A stretch of 64,000 nt of DNA from Lichina pygmaea (lineage: Eukaryota; Ascomycota; Lichinomycetes; Lichinales; Lichinaceae). Positions 22,072 to 32,060 of the stretch are shown piece by piece. The notes below the pieces were generated by a model. It was not told the origin of the DNA and made no database searches. It saw only the letters and a program-made list of their open reading frames with translations. A program made the position numbers and the translations under genes. Position 1 is the stretch's first letter. Each line of letters opens with the position of its first letter. The stretch is from the NCBI GenBank assembly GCA_963422465.1, contig OY730173.1, positions 3,658,001 to 3,722,000 of the forward strand, read 5' to 3'.

Positions 22072-22980
22072 CCCGTGCCACGGGGGGTGATACCCCCCTC
22101 CTCCCGCACCTTCGGTACGTTCAGAACACCCCTCCATCCGGAGGGGTGTCGGACAGTTCAACCGTCGTTCTCTTGTCCTAACAAATTGCAATGACTATAA
22201 CTCTGCAACGTAACGACTAAATAAAAAAGTAAGCGGCTCATTTGATTCCTCTACTTCTGTTCCGTAATCCTTGAAGTTGCAGGCTTCTCTCGGTTTTTCT
22301 GGTGTTGCTGAGAAGTTACAGCAGTTATCGATCAACAATAAAGTATCAGCAACATCAATTTCACAACACTTATAACTCCACTATCAGATAGACAAGTACT
22401 TTTTTTTTATATGCCTATCAGATTCCTGTTAACCACGGGGTGTACGGTAAATACGTGAGGTTCCTGAGTCAAGTCTACCAGAGACAAAAATTCCTTCAAG
22501 AAGTTCTGCATGGCTTAACAGCCGAATCAGTGTAAGAATCAAATCAAAATCAAAATCAGATTCCTGTACTCTCCTTTCATCGTTTATGAGGTTGCCAGAC
22601 CTCCCCTGACAATGCTGTTGTTGTTTTGTAGCTGTTGCAGCCTGAGTAGTAGCTCAGTATGGCCTTCTCACAAGAGCTCACTTTGCTTACTAATACATAC
22701 ATTTTCTTCTCTCAAAGTCACTGCGGTAGAACATTAAGATCTTTGGCTAGAATTGAGATAGTAGCTTTTTTATAGTTGGAGATAGAATCTATAGCCCCCC
22801 TGATGCGATTCTCAACTTCCTCGTACAAATCAGCCATGTTGTGGTGGAATAGTGAGGATTTGAAGTTGGTGACTATCAGCAGATTTGTTAGGGACGGTTG
22901 AACTGTCCGACACCCCTCCGGATGGAGGGACGTACCGAAGGTGCGGGAGGAGGGGGGTATCACCCCCCCCGTGGCGCGGG
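22072..22980 (-). mobile_element. P3: pogo-type MITE-like element with ~95-bp terminal repeats
   Basis: Flanked by TA on both sides (22070-22071 and 22981-22982). Left and right ends are inverted repeats of about 95 bp: CCCGTGCCACGGGG..., CTCCTCCCGCACCTTCGG and GGAGGGGTGTCGGACAG all recur in reverse complement. The arms hold smaller palindromes (CCCCTCCATCCGGAGGGG). Near the right end, on the minus strand from about 22837, is a 39-residue relic of the pogo transposase N-terminus (MADLYEEVENRIRGAIDSIS). The rest of the gene is gone. A truncated SINE (22430-22554) sits inside. It is non-autonomous and lies between SEC9 and NOG1. Confidence 0.85.
22430..22554 (+). mobile_element. SINE copy 2, 5'-truncated
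   Basis: These 125 bp match the last ~125 bp of SINE copy 1 (52631-53078), ending GTGTAAGAATCAAATC and a short A/C/T-rich tail. It is flanked by a perfect 13-bp duplication ATCAGATTCCTGT (22417-22429 and 22555-22567), so it is a true retroposition event with 5' truncation. It inserted into P3. Confidence 0.88.
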
Positions 22981-22982
22981 TA

Positions 22983-23075
22983 CGTACCGACGGGGGCAAT
23001 ACCCCTCCTCTCGTCCCTTTGGTATGTCCAGAAAACCCCACCCCGGGGTTGTCTAACGGCTGTTCGATAGCTTTT
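22983..23075 (+). repeat. Degenerate solo pogo terminal repeat abutting P3
   Basis: Immediately after P3's TA the sequence again resembles a P3 terminal repeat in the left-end orientation (GGGGGCAATACCCCTCCTC, GTATGTCCAGAA, CCCCACCCCGGGG). It is more diverged than P3's own arms. It may be the remains of an older related element into whose end P3 inserted. Confidence 0.6.
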
Positions 23076-23404
23076 CTTGATAGAACGAAGCGGAATGTCC
23101 ATAAATCCAGACCGCAACAACTAGATTCAATTGCTTTACTTCTGTACGTAACGTACGTATTACTGTACGTAGACAAGCCGTCTGTGCATTGGCCGGGGCC
23201 CCACCTCCGCTGCACGTGACTGCCGACGCCCTTTTATCGGCCCGATGTTTTTCCGAGAAGAGCCTCTCTCCCCCGCCGCCCGCACAATTTGCCGTCGATT
23301 CGTCTAAAATCTTTGTCGAGCTCAGGCTGAGGTTGCCGAAGAAGCTGGCGGCCCTATCGTGAACTGTCAAGCTCGAGCTCGGACGGACGACCGTCTTGGT
23401 CATC

Positions 23405-25858
23405 ATGAAGACGGTACGCTGCGCGTGTCCTCGTGCGAGTTCGAGCGTGTCATCCCAGTTCCGCGAGGACACCTGTGCTGATGTGTTTCCTTGTCGTGGC
23501 TTGTAGACGTGGACAGACATTGCACCGGTGCCGACGTCGCAGGAGTTTCTCGATGTCGTCCTCAGCCGGACCCAACGTCGGCTACCGACCCAGATCCGGG
23601 CCGGCTTCAAGATCGCACGCATCAGAAGTACGGCCGTCCCGCGGAACCGCCGCGGATGAGATGGGACCTGCCCGGCTGACGCTCGCGTCGCCAGAGTTCT
23701 ACACCCGCAAGGTCAAATACACCCAGGAGACGTTCGGCGAGAAGCTCTCGGCCATCCTCGAAGGCTTCCCCCGGCTTCAGGACATCCACCCCTTTCGTGA
23801 GCGCTCCTCCCTGCGTCTCCCGAGCTGGCCATCCCGTCCCCCCCGGAGGCAGACGTCGAGGTGGAACGGACGAAGCTGACTCCCATGTTTTCCGGTCCCC
23901 AGACAAGGACCTGCTCAACACCCTCTACGATGCCGACCACTTCCGAATCGCTCTGGGTCAGCTCTCGACGGCCAAGCATCTCATCGAGACCGTCGGCCGG
24001 GACTATGTGCGCCTGATCAAGTACGCCCAGTCGCTCTTCCAGTGCAAGCAGCTCAAACGCGCCGCCCTCGGCCGCATGGCCACCGTCACGAGACGACTCA
24101 AGGATCCGCTGCTCTACCTCGAGCAGGTGCGCCAGCACCTCGGCCGCCTGCCCTCGATCGACCCGAACACCCGGACGCTGCTGATCTGTGGCTACCCGAA
24201 CGTCGGCAAGTCGAGCTTCCTCCGGACCGTCTCCCGCGCCGACGTGGACGTGCAGCCGTACGCCTTCACGACCAAGAGCCTCTTCGTCGGCCACTTCGAC
24301 TACAAGTACCTTCGCTTCCAGGCCATCGACACCCCCGGCGTGCTCGACCACCCGCTCGAGGAGATGAACACGATCGAGATGCAGTCCATCACCGCCATCG
24401 CCCACCTGCGCTCCGCCGTGCTCTACTTCATGGACCTGTCCGAGCACTGCGGCTACTCCGTCGCCGCTCAGGTCGGCCTCTTCAAGAGCATCCGGCCCCT
24501 CTTTGCGAACAAGCTCGTCTTCGTCATCGTCAACAAGATCGACCTCGTCCGGCCCGAGGACCTCGACCCGGCCTCGCGCGATCTGCTCGACTCGATCCTC
24601 AAGCCCGGCGACGTCGAGATGCTGCAGCTGTCGTGCACGACCGCCGAGGGAGTCATGGAGGTTCGCAACGCCGCCTGCGACAGGCTCGTCGCCGATCGCA
24701 TCGCCCAGAAGCTCAGGCCCGGACGGACCACCACCACCACCACCGACGAGGCCGCCGCCTCGTCCTCCGCCCTCGGCGGCCGGCTCGGTAACCTGCTGGC
24801 CCGGATACACGTGGCCCAGCCGCTCGAGGGCAACCGCCGGGACGTCTTCATCCCGGAAGCGGTCCGGAGACGCCAGGCGGTCGCGTCGGAGCAGGGGCAC
24901 GAGCACGAGCGCGAGCGCGAGCGGCTGCGGCGGCCGTTGGAACGGGACCTCGAGGAGGAAGGCGGCGGCGCGGGCGTATACAACATCGACATGAAGAAGC
25001 GCTACCTTCTCGAGCGCGACGAGTGGAAGCACGACCGCGTGCCCGAGGTCTTTGACGGCAAGAACGTCTTCGACTACATCGACCCGGACATCGAGGCCAA
25101 GCTGGCCGCGCTCGAAGAGGAAGAGGAGCGGCTGGACGCCGAAGGCTTCTACGAGTCGGACGAAGAGCTCGAGGACGTCGCCGACGCCGACGTTCGAGCC
25201 CAGGCCGAGCTGATCCGCGAGAAACGGCAGGCGATCCGGCACGCGGCCCGGCTGAAGAAGTCACTCAAGAACCGTCCGATCATGCCGCGCAAGGTTACGA
25301 CAAGGAAGCTCTCGGAGATGGAGAGCCATCTGGACTCGTTGGGCCTCGAGACAAGCGACGCCGCGGCACGGGTCCGGTCGCAACAGTCGTCCCGCGGTCG
25401 GCGACGGCAGCGCGGCGGCGAGCCCGACCCGGAGGCCGACCCGAATAACGACGACGGCGACACCATGGACCTCGACCTTTCTGCCGCCCAGAGGCGCGAG
25501 GTCCTCTCGAAGCGCGCCCGCAGCGTGCCTCGCACGAGCCAGTCGAACCGTCGCGAGACCGGCTTCACCAGTCTGACGGGCCGAAGCCAGGCCGAACGGC
25601 TGGCCAAGCTCGGCCAGCAACGGATGAACCGGATGGCGCGACAGGGCGAGGCCGACAGGCATATCGCCGCGTCGAAACCGAAACATCTCGTGAGTCTTGT
25701 CGTCTCTACCCGTGCTCTCTGCCCGTCCACGTCTTTCACCCGGGGACTTTGTCCCAGTCCGCGAGTCTCCGACATATGGCCTGTGACTAACCCACGGACT
25801 CTGCCGCATCAAACAGTTTGTCGGCAAACGAGGCCTCGGGAAGACGCAACGAAGATAG
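23405..25858 (+). CDS. NOG1: Nog1, nucleolar GTPase of 60S assembly
   Basis: Five exons (23405-23413, 23507-23627, 23695-23796, 23903-25689, 25817-25858) give 686 residues; yeast Nog1 is about 647. Exon 1 encodes only MKT and joins [16 protein letters not shown]. All introns are GT-AG and 67-127 nt. The N-terminal NOG1 domain runs to [31 protein letters not shown]. The GTPase has G1 [10 protein letters not shown]3 DTPG and G4 NKID. The C-terminal part is acidic/basic ([19 protein letters not shown]). It ends [19 protein letters not shown], the expected terminus. Nog1 binds pre-60S particles in the nucleolus, and its long C-terminus threads through the forming subunit. The extra length lies mainly in the charged linkers. 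The exons and frame are well supported. Confidence 0.96.
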
Positions 25859-26865
25859 ATCGAAAGGATGGACGATGCGACGCGAGAGGCTTCATCGTCG
25901 TCTTCGTCGTCTTGTCCTGGCGACGGCGCGTCAGCGCTGCCTCTTGCTGCAACCCCCGCCGTTTTCGTTTCAGACTTGTCGTCCGTGTTGTCTTTTTCTG
26001 CTCTGGAAGACGTCACCCTTCTGCTACATGTCTGAGACCCCGTCGTTCCCTCGGCCGCCGCCTACCTACCACCTCCAGTTTACTTGCCCGCAGTAGCAGT
26101 ATCAAAACCAACACGCCCAGCTACCGCCACTTCAATTCCTTTTTACCAGTCCCACCCGCCTCACCTTTCATTCATTCAGGGCCCCGAGACGACAAAGACT
26201 GACCCCATCGAAACATGACCGGGGTCCTCGAGCAGCGACGACGACTAGTGGTTTTGCGGGATAATACATTCTGTAAACCCCACAAACCAGGCAGTTCGTC
26301 TGGTCGTGCCACTGACCCAGGCAGAAATGAAGCTGTTGTGACCATACTCTGCTCTTTCTCTCTTCATAGGACCCCAGTCCCCACAGAGAAGATGATCGAT
26401 CAGGTCTACCGGAAGATCATCCGGCCTAACCGACCAAGTCCAACCCCGATCCAAATCAAAGCAGAGCCACATCAATCTACGCACGACCTACCACTTGACA
26501 TGATCATGTACATAGAGAAGGTTGCCTGGCAAGAAGATTGATCACTCAGAAGAAAAGGACTATAGGGACAATCTGGTCTGCCCGGAGAGAAAAAACAGAA
26601 GGAGAGAAGGTGGGAACGACACAACAGTGTCCAGGAGTATCATATTGATGGAAGGATGAATAGCTCAGCCAATCTTTCTTCGAAGAGGGGATCACACATG
26701 ACTGAATCAGATGAGAGGACAGATTTTTATCAGATCAGGGGTGAGGCAACTTGGCTCTGGGGCAGGGCCGGGGGGGGGGGGGGGGGTACGAGACTGAGTC
26801 ATGACTCGAGACCAGTCACATGTGACCACCTTGTACAGGGTATCATAACTTTAAAGCTTGTGACA
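25859..26865. other. Spacer from NOG1 to the LINE nest
   Basis: It contains the presumed NOG1 3' UTR and a 17-base G run (26770-26786). No credible gene was found; frames are short and unlike the neighbours in codon use. Confidence 0.5.
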
Positions 26866-27345
26866 GATTGATTGATTGATTGAATTCCTACACTGTTCTA
26901 GCTCTAGTGTATCTAGGCTATGCCGGGTCAACTATAGAATTAGACTAGGAAAACTCCAACAAGTGAAAAACCTCTCCCTGCAGCACCTAAGGCAGTGCTA
27001 TCCTATCAAGTAATCTGTGAAACATGAGGGGTGACTGGCTAGTAGCCAGTCTCCAGCTACTCCTGAGCCCAGGAGAACTGTGGAAGGACACTGTGGTATA
27101 GAATCCACAAGGTGAGGGTGGTGGCAGACTGTGGGCACAGTATCATCACCTGGTAGTCAGTAGTAGCAGCCACAGTGTATAAACTGCAGTGTACTTGCTG
27201 CAGCTGTGGGCAGTCTAGGATAACATACTTGGCAGTCTCCCACTGTGCCCCACAGCTGCAGGCAGGTGTTGGAAAGCCAGAGACTTGACACTTGCAAAGA
27301 AAGACAGTCAGCCTGACCTTACCTGTACATATCTGTGTTCGGCGA
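26866..27345 (-). mobile_element. LINE-C, 3' end fragment
   Basis: Read on the minus strand, this is the end of a Tad1-like LINE. It encodes the C-terminal Cys/His motif (QICTGKVRLTVFLCKCQ, then CSCGAQWETAKYVILDC), a 3' UTR, and a tail of AATC repeats (the GATT run at 26866-26883). The same element probably supplies the RT/endonuclease fragment at 32642-34110. LINE1 lies between the two pieces, and part of the RT-to-C-terminus segment is missing. Confidence 0.75.
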
Positions 27346-27366
27346 AAACTCTTCCCAGAACCACGT

Positions 27367-27518
27367 TCTTCAAGGACCATCAATTTTGACAAACACCACA
27401 ATTTGTCATATGTTCTGCAAAACAGCCGAGTTCCTCTCTGAAACCACCAAACCTTAAGGTGAAAACCCATCACCTTTGAGAATCACACGTGTTTGTCAAA
27501 AGTTGTGATCTTGAATCC
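27367..27518. repeat. Imperfect inverted repeat near the LINE1 5' end
   Basis: Arms of about 30 bp (27367-27396 and 27489-27518) share TTTTGACAAACAC and its complement plus a looser match outward. It could be a hairpin in the LINE1 5' UTR or a tiny foldback element. The LINE1/LINE-C junction lies near here but I cannot place it exactly. Confidence 0.5.
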
Positions 27519-27841
27519 ACGATCTTCTTCTTCAACAACCAGCAATCTACCCACAACCAGAGAGAGAGTCTCAGGATAAGAGGAATGGTTAGAGTCTGAC
27601 TGACTCTGGAGCTAGCAGAGTCTTTGGCTCAAGGAAAGTCTAGATAGGGGGTCTGGTCCCTAGTCTAGGTTAATACTTCTAGCTTTGCCCAGAGCTTAGT
27701 TGGAAAAAGCTGCCCAGGAAAGTCTAGTCTTGGGGATTGGTCCCAGGACTAGATTATTACTGCTGGGAAACCAGGTGACTCTTCTTTCTGGCAGTACTCT
27801 GCAGACAGGAAACACCCAACCAGTGCCAAACAATCTCTAAC

Positions 27842-29263
27842 ATGGCTCCCAAGAAGAAAAAACCCACCTTTTCAGAAAGTAACACCAGAGCTACACCAGC
27901 TATACTCTCCCAACCAGCTCCCAGTCTGGCTAGCACCCAGTCCAGCTCTCCTACCCCCCAACCAGCTCCCCAGAGTGACTACAAACTAGTAGACTCCTGG
28001 ATCAAAACTCAACCAGTCCCAGAATCCATTCTGAAAAGCTGGGAAAATATCAAAAAGAACTCCTTCCCTACAGAAGCCCAGTCTAGCTCCACTGGCCTCA
28101 CCAACAGAATCTTCCAGGAGCTGGAGAATATCAACAAGCGGCTGGACAAACAAGAAGCCAAGCCATCATATGCCCAGGCTGTCCAAAAATCTATTCCAGC
28201 ACAAATCCCTCTACCTGCAAGAATTCTCAAAGAAGTTCTTGTACATCCTGGTATCCAGCCACCTGACATGGCTAATAGAACTCACATCCAGCTTTTCCAG
28301 GCTCTTCAAGACAGACTACCCAGCCTCTACAGCAAGCAGGTCAGAGCAGTAAGAAAACTTCCTTCAGGGGATATCCTTATTAACACAGAAAGCCAAGAGA
28401 CTAAAGTCTTCCTAGAGAAAAACCCTGCCTGGGTATCAGCTATCTTCACAAAGGAAGCAACCATCCAGCCCAAGAGATTTCCAGTTCTGATCCATGGAGT
28501 CAGAACAGAAGATATCCAACCTGAAGACCTGGAGAAAACCCGCCAGATAATCCAGAACAGCAACCCATCTCTGAGCAAGCAAATCACCATCCTGAGAGCC
28601 TACTGGTCTAAGAAGGCTATAGCTCAAAAGAAGCCAGTTACCTCTCTCCACCTGGATCTGGCTACCCCTGAACAAGCCAATCTTTTGATTGAGAGTGGGC
28701 TAGTGCTGGGGCACAGGATGCATGAAGCACAACCTTTTCTGGCAGACACAGTTATTGCACAATGTTTCAAGTGCTTTGGCTATGGGCACCAAGCACACTT
28801 CTGCAAGAACAAAGCTGTGTGTGGTGCCTGTGGAGGCCAGCATGAAAGAAGAGTCTGCCAAGTTCCTGAACAGCTTCTCAAGCCAAAATGCTGCAACTGC
28901 AGAGGAGCTCACCCAGCCTGGGCCAGTGTCTGTCCAGTACGCCAGGAAGCAGCCAAGAAGGCAAGAGAAGCATGGAACACACGCCCAGGAAAATATGAGA
29001 TCCCAACAGCTACCTCTGTTCCAGCTCTACAACCCCCCCCAGTTATGTCTTTCCCTCTCTCTCAGTCTCTACCAGGGGGGAAAAACATAAAACAGCTGAG
29101 CCAAGCAGAAGCTCAGAGAGACTCAGAGGTGCACTCCCAGAAGTGCAAATTCTTTCTTCAAGATCAGCCAACTCTGGAGGAAAGCTACCAGCTAACTCCT
29201 TCAAGATCTTTGATGCTGAGATGTCTGCATGAAAGACACAAAGCTGACACTTCTCCAGTATAA
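27842..29263 (+). CDS. LINE1 ORF1, Gag-like RNA-binding protein
   Basis: 473 residues from ATG 27842. The N-terminus is Pro/Ser/Thr-rich and Lys-rich (MAPKKKKPTFSES). A possible coiled-coil follows (LENINKRLDKQEAK), then a central RNA-binding-type region. Three Cys/His clusters lie at about residues 305-365: CFKCFGYGHQAHFC, CGACGGQHERRVC and CCNCRGAHPAWASVC. This is the usual layout of Tad1/Jockey-type ORF1 proteins, which coat the element RNA. It overlaps ORF2 by 35 nt in another frame, so ORF2 is probably made by reinitiation or a similar route. Confidence 0.88.
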   Translation: MAPKKKKPTFSESNTRATPAILSQPAPSLASTQSSSPTPQPAPQSDYKLVDSWIKTQPVPESILKSWENIKKNSFPTEAQSSSTGLTNRIFQELENINKRLDKQEAKPSYAQAVQKSIPAQIPLPARILKEVLVHPGIQPPDMANRTHIQLFQALQDRLPSLYSKQVRAVRKLPSGDILINTESQETKVFLEKNPAWVSAIFTKEATIQPKRFPVLIHGVRTEDIQPEDLEKTRQIIQNSNPSLSKQITILRAYWSKKAIAQKKPVTSLHLDLATPEQANLLIESGLVLGHRMHEAQPFLADTVIAQCFKCFGYGHQAHFCKNKAVCGACGGQHERRVCQVPEQLLKPKCCNCRGAHPAWASVCPVRQEAAKKAREAWNTRPGKYEIPTATSVPALQPPPVMSFPLSQSLPGGKNIKQLSQAEAQRDSEVHSQKCKFFLQDQPTLEESYQLTPSRSLMLRCLHERHKADTSPV

Positions 29264-32060
29264 TGTGCAAAAAAGCCAATCAGTCCAAGAGCTACTGCTA
29301 GCAACCTCAGCTCTCCAAGAGGTGGACATTATTGCACTTCAAGAGCCCTGGAAAAACCCTCACCTAGAAACAAGCACTTCAACTGTTTTCTCTTCCTTTC
29401 TTCCTCTCTACTGTTCAGAGATTGGCAGAACACTTTTTCTTATTAATAAAAATCTGAAACTCTCTTCTCTTCATTCTACCTTCTGGAATAAAGACTTTGT
29501 TTCTCTTGAAATCTACTTGGAAAACTCTTCTACTTCTCTTTGGGTACATAATCTCTACTTCACCCCATCAAGTCAAGAAAACTACACAGAGGCATCAGAA
29601 GCTCTTCTCTGTTTACTCCAAAATGCTTTACAAGAACAAGGACAACATATTCTTCTCACAGACTCAAATCTTCACCACCCAGACTGGTCAAAGAAAAGAA
29701 GACTGTACTCTGAGACTGCAAACAAGTTTCAAGACCTAATGAAAGATTTAAATCTGGATTTAGCTATTGCACCTTTCACCCCTACCAGAGCAAGATCTCT
29801 TTCTGAAAAACCATGTTCTTCTATTGATCTGTCTTTTATTTCTTCTTCTCTTTCTAACTCTCTGATTTTCTCTAAAGTGGCTCTTCAGTTCTTTCATCGG
29901 TCTGACCACAGACCTGTACTAACCTGCCTGGACCTGGATCCTCCAAGGAAAATCTGGAAACCAGAAAGAAACTGGAGAACACTGGACTCAAACCTTGCAA
30001 GAGTAGAGTGTGAGAAGCTACACCTGCCCTTCCACTTCCAAGACAAATATGAAGTGGATGAGTACTTGGAGTATCTTGACAACTTTCTCCAAGAAATAGC
30101 AAGCAAATCCACACAGCTCCAGAAGCAATCTGGCCACTCAGTTCCCTGGTGGAATCAAGAGATCCAAAACAAGGTTAAAGAGGAAAGAAGAGTAAGAAGA
30201 AAAGTGCAAAAAAGGCAAGCAAGTCAAGAGGAACTTGAGCAAGCAACTAAGCTCAAGAAAAAGGCAGTCAGAGATGGAAAACAGAACACTTTCAGACACC
30301 AAATCCATGAGCTGGCCAGCTCTTCAAAGTTCTGGAAGCTTGCAAAGTGGGGAAAGTCCAAAGCCAACAAGACTCCTGATCTTCCTCTGGTTCCTGACCT
30401 GGAAACACAAGAAGGAATAGCCAAAACCTTTGAGGAAAAGACTAAAGCCTTCTCACAACAGTTCTTTCCAAAAGCTCTAGTTCCAGAACCAGGCTCAGAA
30501 AGCTCCCAGACTATCTCTGAGATACAGCTCTCCCAGGAGGTAACATGTGAAGAAGTGGAGCAAATTCTGGCCAAGAAGAAACCTTTCACAGCAGGAGGGA
30601 GAGATAAGCTGCCAAATGGATTTCTGAGAGCTCTGGGGCCTAGGTTCTGCCAAGCTCTAGCTATTCTGACTTCAACATGCTGGAAACTGGAGTACTTCTC
30701 TGAAAGATTTAAGAGTGCAAAAACAGTCTGCTTGAGGAAACCTGGCAAGGGAACCTACAATCAAGCTAAAGCCTGGCGCCCTATAGCTCTGCTAAACACA
30801 ACAGGCAAGCTGATGGAAGCTATTGCTGCAGCCAGACTAAGCAAGATAGCAGAAGAAGCTGGACTATTGCCAGATATCCAGATGGGCTTTAGGAAAGGAA
30901 GATCCACAGAAGCAGCACTTTTCCTTCTAACCTCCCAAGTGGAAAAAGTCTGGAAGGAAGGCATGGTTGCATCCCTACTCTCACTGGATATCTCAGGAGC
31001 CTATGACAGAGTTCTCCCCAAGATACTACAGCAAATTCTGAAAAGAAAAGGAATACCTGCCTGGCTAGCTTCCTGGATCTACTCCTTCTGTGATAAGCGC
31101 TCTACCACTCTTGTCTTTGATGATTCTGAGTCTTGTTCTATTCCTATTCATTGTGGAGTTCCTGAAGGTTCTCCACTATCCCCCATTCTTTTTCTATTCT
31201 ACATTTCTGAATTGCATGAGACTGTGCATACTCCCTCTTCTGGTGTATCTGCCCTGGGGTTTGCAGATGATACAAATCTGCTTGCTTTTGGTCACTCCTT
31301 GAAAAGTAACCTTCTGAAGTTAAAGAACACACACCACAAATGTCTATCCTGGGCTGCAAGACATGGAATGGTCTTCTCACCTGAGAAATATGAAATACTT
31401 CATTTTTCCAGAAGAAGAGCAGACAATCTTCAGCTCAAGCTCAGACTGGGGAATGTGATTCTCAAACCAAAAGAAGAAGTGCGAGTACTTGGAGTGTACC
31501 TAGATGCAAAGCTCTACTGGCACAAACACCAGAGGATTATTCTTCAAAAAGCACAGAAAGCACTCTCTTCTTTTTCTAGAACTTCCTATTCTACTTGGGG
31601 CTTTCCAGTTCACACATCATGTCTGGTGTACACTGCTATACTGAGATCTCTACTGAGCTATGCAGTGGGGATCTGGTTTAACCCTCTAAGAAAATCCTCC
31701 AATATCTCTTCTCTTGTTTCATTTCAAAACAGATGCCTAAGACTTATTGGGGGTGCCTTCAAAGCCACTCCTTCTTTTCTATTAGAGAGTGAGCTTTTTC
31801 TTCTACCTCTAGACCTATACTTTAAATTTCGCACTGCCTGTTTTCTTTCTTCTATTCAAAACTCCCCTCTCAAATACTTTCTTGACAGTATCTTTTCCAC
31901 TATTTCCAGCTATGCCTCTCTCTTGAAGAAACCTTTAAAGGAATCCTCAACTATCTCTCCTAAGTGGAAATTCACTTGGTTAAGTCAAATAACTACTAAC
32001 CAGGCTAGTTCAAAGAAAGAACTACAAAAGCTCTTTACTAAAGAGTGGGAAGACCAATAG
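29229..32060 (+). CDS. LINE1 ORF2, endonuclease and reverse transcriptase
   Basis: 943 residues up to a TAG at 32058-32060. The APE-type endonuclease is at the N-terminus: LLQYNVQKS, DIIALQEPW, DSNLHHPDW, SIDLSFIS, SDHRPV. The RT lies at about residues 455-760, with AWRPIALLNTTGKLMEA, GFRKGRSTEAALFLL, LSLDISGAYDRV and the FADD catalytic box. The conserved PQGSP motif reads GVPEGSP here, whereas LINE3 has GVPQGSP; this change may weaken RT. After the TAG the frame stays open to 32471 and encodes the usual C-terminal Cys/His motif (CVCGQAEETAKHITSSC). No RNase H was seen. The same stop is in LINE3, and LINE2 also stops here. Confidence 0.9.
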   Translation: MKDTKLTLLQYNVQKSQSVQELLLATSALQEVDIIALQEPWKNPHLETSTSTVFSSFLPLYCSEIGRTLFLINKNLKLSSLHSTFWNKDFVSLEIYLENSSTSLWVHNLYFTPSSQENYTEASEALLCLLQNALQEQGQHILLTDSNLHHPDWSKKRRLYSETANKFQDLMKDLNLDLAIAPFTPTRARSLSEKPCSSIDLSFISSSLSNSLIFSKVALQFFHRSDHRPVLTCLDLDPPRKIWKPERNWRTLDSNLARVECEKLHLPFHFQDKYEVDEYLEYLDNFLQEIASKSTQLQKQSGHSVPWWNQEIQNKVKEERRVRRKVQKRQASQEELEQATKLKKKAVRDGKQNTFRHQIHELASSSKFWKLAKWGKSKANKTPDLPLVPDLETQEGIAKTFEEKTKAFSQQFFPKALVPEPGSESSQTISEIQLSQEVTCEEVEQILAKKKPFTAGGRDKLPNGFLRALGPRFCQALAILTSTCWKLEYFSERFKSAKTVCLRKPGKGTYNQAKAWRPIALLNTTGKLMEAIAAARLSKIAEEAGLLPDIQMGFRKGRSTEAALFLLTSQVEKVWKEGMVASLLSLDISGAYDRVLPKILQQILKRKGIPAWLASWIYSFCDKRSTTLVFDDSESCSIPIHCGVPEGSPLSPILFLFYISELHETVHTPSSGVSALGFADDTNLLAFGHSLKSNLLKLKNTHHKCLSWAARHGMVFSPEKYEILHFSRRRADNLQLKLRLGNVILKPKEEVRVLGVYLDAKLYWHKHQRIILQKAQKALSSFSRTSYSTWGFPVHTSCLVYTAILRSLLSYAVGIWFNPLRKSSNISSLVSFQNRCLRLIGGAFKATPSFLLESELFLLPLDLYFKFRTACFLSSIQNSPLKYFLDSIFSTISSYASLLKKPLKESSTISPKWKFTWLSQITTNQASSKKELQKLFTKEWEDQ

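Noticed and set aside
23713-25242. Long open frame (509 codons) on the minus strand
   Set aside because: It is the antisense shadow of the GC-rich NOG1 exon 4. It has no domain and exists because of third-position G/C in NOG1.
26770-26786. 17-G run as a G-quadruplex regulatory site
   Set aside because: A single homopolymer near no gene, and prone to length error in sequencing. No further support.
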